This document shows positions 45,717-50,016 of a DNA stretch of 50,016 bases, one piece after another. The notes below the pieces were generated by a model. The model saw nothing but the letters and a program-made list of their open reading frames with translations. It was not told the origin of the DNA and made no database searches. Source of the stretch: a virus; IMG/VR virus record IMGVR_UViG_3300044547_001062, positions 1-50,016 of that record; one strand, 5' to 3'. Position 1 is the first letter of the stretch. Each line of letters starts with the position of its first letter. The position numbers were made by a program, and so were the translations under genes.

Positions 45717-46320
45717 TAATTTTTTTGATTGTTTCGGTTAGAGCAATTTGGCCAGTAAGTACAACTCCTGAGGCAACTAATCTTTTTGCAATTGTCATTG
45801 CGGTTGTTTGTATATCACTACCTTCCGTGATTGCGGATTGAATATCTGTGATAATTGGAATTAAAAACGAATACGTCACTAATTCTAATGTTGACCCTAA
45901 AGTAACATTGGCAGATTTCATAAAATTAAAAAATGAATCTCTTAAATTTCTTGATTTAATTAAAACTTCTTTAAATGTATCTTCTAAACCTTCTTCTTTA
46001 ATTTTGGTTAAAATTGTTTTAAGAGTTTTTACGTTATCGTAGAAATATGTACATGCAACGCCAATTAAGATTAAAGTCGCTTGGTCATCTGTTAATTCAA
46101 ATCTTCCTGTTCTTATAAAGTTATTTAGTGGCATAACTAAACCACCAACAGACGATCCCCAAGTTAAAAGTAACTTTAGGTTCAAACCATAAGTCTTTTT
46201 CGCCTTGTTAACAAGATTACTTGTAAATGAATACAATTCTTTCATGTAATCACTCATCTTTGATTGGTCTTGTTCTTGTAAAATAATTCTCAGTTGAGAT
46301 TCGTTAATTAAAAAATCCAT
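45700..46320 (-). CDS. INES-tagged membrane-associated protein
   Basis: The protein has 206 residues starting MDFLINESQLRIILQEQDQS. L-I-N-E|S fits the (I/L)-x-E rule. After the tag come helical and hydrophobic segments (LLLTWGSSVGGLVMPLNNFI, TLILIGVACTYFYDNV, then LVASGVVLTGQIALTETI), so it may insert in membranes. An ejected membrane protein is possible. The minus TATTTAT motif ends 6 bases before the ATG, opposite to that of the 46354 gene. Confidence 0.7.
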   Translation of the reverse strand: MDFLINESQLRIILQEQDQSKMSDYMKELYSFTSNLVNKAKKTYGLNLKLLLTWGSSVGGLVMPLNNFIRTGRFELTDDQATLILIGVACTYFYDNVKTLKTILTKIKEEGLEDTFKEVLIKSRNLRDSFFNFMKSANVTLGSTLELVTYSFLIPIITDIQSAITEGSDIQTTAMTIAKRLVASGVVLTGQIALTETIKKIIKKFQ

Positions 46321-46326
46321 ATAATT

Positions 46327-46333
46327 ATAAATA
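46327..46333 (-). promoter_or_regulatory. TATTTAT-class promoter candidate (minus)
   Basis: On the minus strand TATTTAT ends 6 bases before the ATG at 46320. A divergent motif of the same type lies 10 bases away. Confidence 0.55.
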
Positions 46334-46342
46334 TACTAAAGA

Positions 46343-46349
46343 TATTTAT
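46343..46349 (+). promoter_or_regulatory. TATTTAT-class promoter candidate
   Basis: TATTTAT ends 4 bases before the ATG at 46354. Confidence 0.55.
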
Positions 46350-46353
46350 TGTT

Positions 46354-46965
46354 ATGAGTAAATCAAAGAAAGAGTTAAATCCAAAATTAGTTAAAGGTGA
46401 TAGAATCATGTGTCTTCATATGGATGGTGAGACTTCAGTACCTCCTATGACAACAGGAACCGTTAGAAGTGTCGTTAGAGACCCTTTTGAAGATAATAGT
46501 GAGATTATTAATGTTAATTGGGATAATGATAGTACATTAGGTTTAATATCAATTACGGACAGTTGGGTTAAAATTGCCCAAGAAACTCTTGAAGAACAAG
46601 CAGGTAGCACCTCCGAATACGATTTTTTCAATAAGAATCCTGAAATATTTAATAACTTTGATTGGAGATTTTTAAGAAAGTTTTTAAATAAATTAAGAGA
46701 GGCCGGACCTGTTAATATGTTTCAATCCCAACCATTTTTATATTCAGGTAGAGAATGGATTGATAGATATTATGGTGAAAATCAAGAAGATAATGAAGAT
46801 TTTCAAGAAGTTTTAGAAATGGCGGATGAAGCCAAAAATAAAATGATTCAAGGAGTCTTAAAATATATGAAATCTGAAGGGTTTGAAATTGAAATAGATA
46901 AAGTTAATCATTTGATTAAGAAGTTTTCGAGTAGTATTTTAAAGTTTTATATCTCTTTCTTTTAA
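46354..46965 (+). CDS. DUF4314-like domain protein
   Basis: The protein has 203 residues. The N-terminal part, VKGDRIMCLHMDGETSVPPM followed by TTGTVRSV, VNWDNDSTLGLISITDSWVK, matches the short beta-barrel DUF4314 of phages and plasmids. The rest (90-203) is helical (FDWRFLRKFLNKLREAGPVN, EWIDRYYGENQED). Function unknown. The last 50 bases overlap the 3' end of the convergent lipoprotein gene. Confidence 0.75.
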   Translation: MSKSKKELNPKLVKGDRIMCLHMDGETSVPPMTTGTVRSVVRDPFEDNSEIINVNWDNDSTLGLISITDSWVKIAQETLEEQAGSTSEYDFFNKNPEIFNNFDWRFLRKFLNKLREAGPVNMFQSQPFLYSGREWIDRYYGENQEDNEDFQEVLEMADEAKNKMIQGVLKYMKSEGFEIEIDKVNHLIKKFSSSILKFYISFF

Positions 46966-47116
46966 ATAACTTAAATTTTCTTTTTTTTGGAGGGACTTTT
47001 CCCTCCTTTTTTATTTCAATAACTTTAGGTGTTGTGATGGTATTACTAGGGATGAACTCGTCTTTTTTACACGAGCCCATCATAAGTAATATTAATAAAG
47101 TTAAAATTCTAATCAT
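46916..47116 (-). CDS. Small lipoprotein with basic C-terminus
   Basis: The protein has 66 residues. ILTLLILLMMGSC is a signal with a lipobox (Cys16). The mature part ends very basic (KKRKFKLFKRKRYKTLKYYS). It overlaps the stop of the 47116 gene by one base and the convergent 46354 gene by 50 bases. The terminator at 46989 lies within it on the other strand. An anionic-lipid or LPS-binding role would fit the charge. Function unknown. Confidence 0.6.
   Translation of the reverse strand: MIRILTLLILLMMGSCKKDEFIPSNTITTPKVIEIKKEGKVPPKKRKFKLFKRKRYKTLKYYSKTS
46989..47012 (+). terminator. Terminator within a convergent gene
   Basis: GGAGGG-ACTTTT-CCCTCC with six T on the plus strand, 24 bases after the stop of the DUF4314 gene and inside the minus-strand lipoprotein gene. 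Confidence 0.8.
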
Positions 47117-47733
47117 TATTTTTCTTTGATATCGTAGTAAAATGAATTACTATCTTCAGTCACCCATCTATCAGATTGGTTTTCAACCGATATTGACTCT
47201 GTATCAACTTTAAATTGTTTTAAATCTTCAGGAAGTGATTTGGTAACCCAATTACTATCCCTCCAAAAAAGTCTATTGTTTGGTTGACATAATAAATACC
47301 CCTCATCTGACTCAAATATATGTCCACATTTATAATCAGATGGTTCATCGCTATATGGGTTATTATACCAATCGACAGTAAACATATATGTCCCCCAAAC
47401 TTTTGTCCCGTCTCTTAATACTATCTGAGCCCTGTGAAATGCTAAAAAATCATATTCAATTACAGAAACGTTCTCACTAAAACAATCCCACAATTGTTTA
47501 AAATTGAAGGGGATATCATTGGTTGGAATTTTTGTGTAGATTTCGGATAATGGTACCCTACTTCTTAACATACCAGTATCAGTCATAACGTGAAAAGTAA
47601 GTATTTGACCACCACAAGATTGAATACCGAAAATGTAAACACCATAATAATCGTTTGCGTCTTCTTCATTTTTAGTAAAATAAGATTTTTTAACAAATCC
47701 TTTAAAGGATGGAATATTTGAATTTAATTTCAT
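47116..47733 (-). CDS. Phage protein of unknown function (WGTYMFTVDWY family)
   Basis: The protein has 205 residues starting MKLNSNIPSFKGFVKKSYFT. HVMTDTGMLRSRVPLSEIYT, FKQLWDCFSENVSVIEYDFL, VWGTYMFTVDWYNNPYSDEP and SDEGYLLCQPNNRLFWRDSN form a conserved set that I recall from many large phages. I know no function. ATGA overlap couples it to the 57-residue gene before it on the minus strand. Confidence 0.8.
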   Translation of the reverse strand: MKLNSNIPSFKGFVKKSYFTKNEEDANDYYGVYIFGIQSCGGQILTFHVMTDTGMLRSRVPLSEIYTKIPTNDIPFNFKQLWDCFSENVSVIEYDFLAFHRAQIVLRDGTKVWGTYMFTVDWYNNPYSDEPSDYKCGHIFESDEGYLLCQPNNRLFWRDSNWVTKSLPEDLKQFKVDTESISVENQSDRWVTEDSNSFYYDIKEK

Positions 47734-47903
47734 TTTTTATAGTAGGGTATTTTATATATTTCATAATATTCGCTTAAACCTCCTTCAAGAGGTGCCAAAT
47801 CTTTTATTGCCATTTCATATCCATTTTTACCCATTGCAATTTTTAACAACTCTAACCTTTCTTCTGGTGAGTATTTGATATTATTTTCTTTTATTTTATC
47901 CAT
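47730..47903 (-). CDS. Small protein of unknown function
   Basis: The protein has 57 residues starting MDKIKENNIKYSPEERLELL. It has a helical N-terminal half and MAIKDLAPLEGGLSEYYEIY with a Tyr-rich end. The stop overlaps the start of the 47116 gene by 4 bases. It lies 8 bases after the thymidylate synthase gene on the same strand. Function unknown. Confidence 0.7.
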   Translation of the reverse strand: MDKIKENNIKYSPEERLELLKIAMGKNGYEMAIKDLAPLEGGLSEYYEIYKIPYYKK

Positions 47904-47911
47904 AATATATT

Positions 47912-49006
47912 TTAATTTGATAATGGTGCTTTAATTGATGGGTGCGATTGATAATCATTTAAATAAAAATCTTCAAATACTAATTTATCCCAGTTACCAC
48001 TATTAGGTTGTAATGATGATGGTAATGTTATGGTTGGTAATGAATATGATTCTCTTGTTATTTGTTCTTTAGCTTGCTCAACATGATTTGAATATAAATG
48101 AGTATCACCTAAGTTACCAATCAATTCATCAGGTACCATATTAACTTCTTTAGCAATGATTTCAAGTAATAATCCATAAGAAGCAATGTTGAATGGTAAA
48201 CCTAAAAATGTATCTACTGAACGCTGATTCCACATTAAAGAGATTGCTCTGGTTGGAGTATTAGTATAGTCTAGGTATTTCTTTATAATGTCTCTATCAT
48301 CTCTTTTAATAGCTTCATCAATATCCATATCAATATCTATATTACATAACTTAAGCCTCTCTTCCATACTCAACTCTCTTGTAAAAAATTGAAAATCAGT
48401 ATGACAAGGAGGAAGAACCATTTGGTCTAATTCACCAACGTTCCAAGCATTAACTCTATTACGTCTTGAATCTGGGTCTGTTTTAAGTAGATTGATTGAG
48501 TTTGCGATTTGGTCTATTTCATTCCAATCATTATAAGAATTATAATCAGCCCCGTCTGTAGTGTAATTACACTCCCACTTTCTCCATTGCTTACCATAAA
48601 TTGGACCTAAATCACCCCACTTTTTAGCAAACTCATTATCGATTTCGATTCGTTCTATAAAACTTTCTTTATTGAGATATTCAAATCCCTCTAATCCGTT
48701 TTCCTTATGAGATTGAATTATAGATTTTTCATAATTCTTATAAGCATCACCATTCCAAATATTACAACCATTATCAACTAAGTACTTAATATTTGTATCA
48801 CCTCTCAAAAACCATAACAATTCCGTTACTATTGATTTAAAATGTAATTTTTTAGTTGTAAGTAAAGGAAATCCTGTTTTCATATCGTGACGGATTTGTC
48901 TACCGAATACTGAAATGGTTCCAGTTCCTGTACGATCCATTTTACGGGTACCATTATCTAAAATGTCCTGTAATAAATCTGTGTATCGTTTATCTAAATT
49001 ATTCAT
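47912..49006 (-). CDS. thyA: Thymidylate synthase with phage-type insertions
   Basis: The protein has 364 residues against about 264 in E. coli ThyA. GTISVFGRQIRHDMKTGFPL, ELLWFLRGDTNIKYL and VLPPCHTDFQFF with the nucleophile Cys201 are standard; NQRSVDTFLGLPFNIASYGL completes the dUMP site. Two extra regions occur: about 90-130 and about 212-250 (SMEERLKLCNIDIDMDIDEA...). The enzyme methylates dUMP to dTMP with methylene-tetrahydrofolate and raises dTTP for an AT-rich genome. It overlaps the 48999 gene by 8 bases. Confidence 0.95.
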   Translation of the reverse strand: MNNLDKRYTDLLQDILDNGTRKMDRTGTGTISVFGRQIRHDMKTGFPLLTTKKLHFKSIVTELLWFLRGDTNIKYLVDNGCNIWNGDAYKNYEKSIIQSHKENGLEGFEYLNKESFIERIEIDNEFAKKWGDLGPIYGKQWRKWECNYTTDGADYNSYNDWNEIDQIANSINLLKTDPDSRRNRVNAWNVGELDQMVLPPCHTDFQFFTRELSMEERLKLCNIDIDMDIDEAIKRDDRDIIKKYLDYTNTPTRAISLMWNQRSVDTFLGLPFNIASYGLLLEIIAKEVNMVPDELIGNLGDTHLYSNHVEQAKEQITRESYSLPTITLPSSLQPNSGNWDKLVFEDFYLNDYQSHPSIKAPLSN

Positions 49007-49205
49007 ATCTTAATTTTATTTTATCGTAATCGGTATCATACCACTCACCATTCTCTTGTTTATGTTCTCTGATAAGTTGTGCTAATAGGATTTCGCACAA
49101 CCCTACTTCTGAACAGTCTCCTTTATCCCAACCCATCCAATTTTGTTTTGTTATTGGGTCTTCCATATTTAATAGTGATTCTATTTGGTCTCTTCTTTTA
49201 TTCAT
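48999..49205 (-). CDS. Small protein of unknown function
   Basis: The protein has 68 residues starting MNKRRDQIESLLNMEDPITK. Notable are KQNWMGWDKGDCSEVGLCE and a helix with LLAQLIREHKQENGEW. Overlaps both neighbours by 8 bases, so it is part of the thyA operon. Function unknown. Confidence 0.65.
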   Translation of the reverse strand: MNKRRDQIESLLNMEDPITKQNWMGWDKGDCSEVGLCEILLAQLIREHKQENGEWYDTDYDKIKLRYE

Positions 49206-49542
49206 AACTTTCTAATTTAGTATCGTTGTATGTTATTGTGATTAGTTTTCGTGGATATAGTGTTGTACTTCCTTTGAGTACTGGGTTGGTTTGATCTACT
49301 TGTTCCAATGTTGTTCGTTCTTCAATCTTTAATCCCCACCTTTCAGAAAACTCTGTATCGGTTTTACATTTGTTGATGAATTCTTCTTGTGTATGATGAA
49401 TATAATTTGGATAACCTGAGTTAAATTCTAGTCCATTTGATTTGAAATGTTTTTCTCTTTCCGAGAAAGTAATAGAACCTATTAACACTTTTGTGTAATT
49501 CACATAAACCTCATCCAATAATTCTTGTTGTTCTTTACTCAT
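49198..49542 (-). CDS. Protein with KLITITYND C-terminal tail
   Basis: The protein has 114 residues starting MSKEQQELLDEVYVNYTKVL. The end, LYPRKLITITYNDTKLESYE, is nearly the same as the end of the partial gene at 49937 (TKLITITYNDKTIESYE). Their 3' DNA shares an exact 27-base segment, so the tails come from recombination or a common ancestor. Function unknown. Confidence 0.65.
   Translation of the reverse strand: MSKEQQELLDEVYVNYTKVLIGSITFSEREKHFKSNGLEFNSGYPNYIHHTQEEFINKCKTDTEFSERWGLKIEERTTLEQVDQTNPVLKGSTTLYPRKLITITYNDTKLESYE
49222..49248. repeat. 27-base exact repeat, copy 1
   Basis: ATCGTTGTATGTTATTGTGA plus TTAGTTT, identical at 49961-49987. It encodes the KLITITYND tail on the minus strand. 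A further TCATAACTTTCTA unit lies at 49202, 49539 and 49941. Confidence 0.9.
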
Positions 49543-49548
49543 AACTTT

Positions 49549-49944
49549 CTATTGTTTTGGTTTAAAACTTTGTAATTCACTAGCAATTGTTTTAGCACTT
49601 ACATTTTTAACAATTGGAAAAGAAAGTGAGTCCCAATCAATCGGATGACTCTCAGCTTTTGGAATTATAATAAATTCCTCATTTTTCCATTTATAATCAT
49701 CAGAACCAATATTCCAAAGACCTGATGCGTATTGAGTAGCACGTAATCCAGTTTTGGTAATATATTCGGTATAGAATCCATATACAAAATTATGACCGCA
49801 ACCAGTTTCATATAAATTCTCACCTTTAAAAGAAAAGATTGAAACTTTATCTTCTGTGATTTCTGTTACTAATTTTTTTGTTTCATTCTTTATGTCCTCT
49901 TCAGTCACATAAACCAGATGAAATTTGTTTTGTTCTTTATTCAT
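49549..49944 (-). CDS. Protein of unknown function
   Basis: The protein has 131 residues starting MNKEQNKFHLVYVTEEDIKN. It has TGCGHNFVYGFYTEYITKTG in the middle and ends ASELQSFKPKQ. It overlaps the partial gene upstream by 8 bases. I recognise no family. Confidence 0.65.
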   Translation of the reverse strand: MNKEQNKFHLVYVTEEDIKNETKKLVTEITEDKVSIFSFKGENLYETGCGHNFVYGFYTEYITKTGLRATQYASGLWNIGSDDYKWKNEEFIIIPKAESHPIDWDSLSFPIVKNVSAKTIASELQSFKPKQ

Positions 49945-50016
49945 AACTTTCTATTGTTTTATCGTTGTATGTTATTGTGATTAGTTTGGTTGGGATATTC
50001 CATTTATCATAATCTT
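49937..50016 (-). CDS. Partial gene with KLITITYND tail
   Basis: On the minus strand the frame is open from the window end and reads DYDKWNIPTKLITITYND, then KTIESYE and a stop. The N-terminal part is outside the window. It is a tail paralogue of the 49198 gene. Confidence 0.6.
   Translation of the reverse strand, partial: DYDKWNIPTKLITITYNDKTIESYE
49961..49987. repeat. 27-base exact repeat, copy 2
   Basis: Second copy of the 49222-49248 unit. Confidence 0.9.

Overview
The window looks like part of a large, AT-rich tailed-phage genome (or a prophage-like element) that infects a member of the Bacteroidota. The phage evidence is a dense array of mostly small, unrecognised genes on both strands, a GH19 endolysin, a lytic transglycosylase, a giant Thr/Pro-repeat fibre-like protein, a DUF4314 protein, a phage-style thymidylate synthase, and a head-associated-type C-terminal domain (41344-41967). 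The host evidence is a set of promoters of the Bacteroidota type (TTTG, 19-21 bp, TAnnTTTG), almost no Shine-Dalgarno sequences, a type IX secretion sorting domain, and GEVED- and dockerin-like domains. I saw no tRNA, rRNA, tmRNA or CRISPR array.

Layout. 1-2.5 kb: an overlapping operon with a partial gene, a BKACE-family enzyme, a NeuD/PglD-like acyltransferase and a short DegT-type aminotransferase, which suggests surface-glycan or nucleotide-sugar chemistry. 2.6-6.2 kb: small genes around a G+C-richer, largely non-coding region with many nested inverted repeats, four perfect DnaA-box-like 9-mers, a 25-residue membrane peptide and a likely small structured RNA. 6.2-24.5 kb: small early/accessory genes, including a tandem family whose proteins start with MKYIITES-like peptides, a Vsr/PD-(D/E)XK-type nuclease, a cyclophilin, a tagged lytic transglycosylase, SmpB, a secreted DRGHM nuclease and a DUF2452 protein. 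24.6-30.4 kb: the 1,469-residue repeat protein, a small membrane protein and a tagged nuclease. 30.6-34.5 kb (minus): a metallophosphoesterase, a zincin-like protein, the GH19 endolysin and conserved unknowns. 34.6-41.1 kb: seven tightly packed genes for membrane and exported proteins, including a CsgG-like protein, a T9SS-sorted protein and its shortened relative. 41.3-50 kb: tagged proteins, a cupin-like protein, a metallopeptidase-like protein, thymidylate synthase and several unknowns.

Two features tie the window together. First, promoters sit unusually close to start codons. In ten genes a TAnnTTTG element ends exactly 4 nt before ATG. In fifteen others a TATTTAT motif ends 4-6 nt before ATG. 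Both would give leaderless or nearly leaderless mRNAs, and they may be early and late classes. Second, many proteins carry an N-terminal peptide ending in (I/L)-x-E, such as MKYIITE|S. This resembles the capsid-targeting/prohead-protease peptides of T4-like phages and is also found on two predicted enzymes. I therefore infer a set of head-packaged, ejected proteins. That function is inference and is not shown by sequence alone. Several starts were chosen downstream of the longest possible start because a promoter motif or the family start motif marks the internal ATG.
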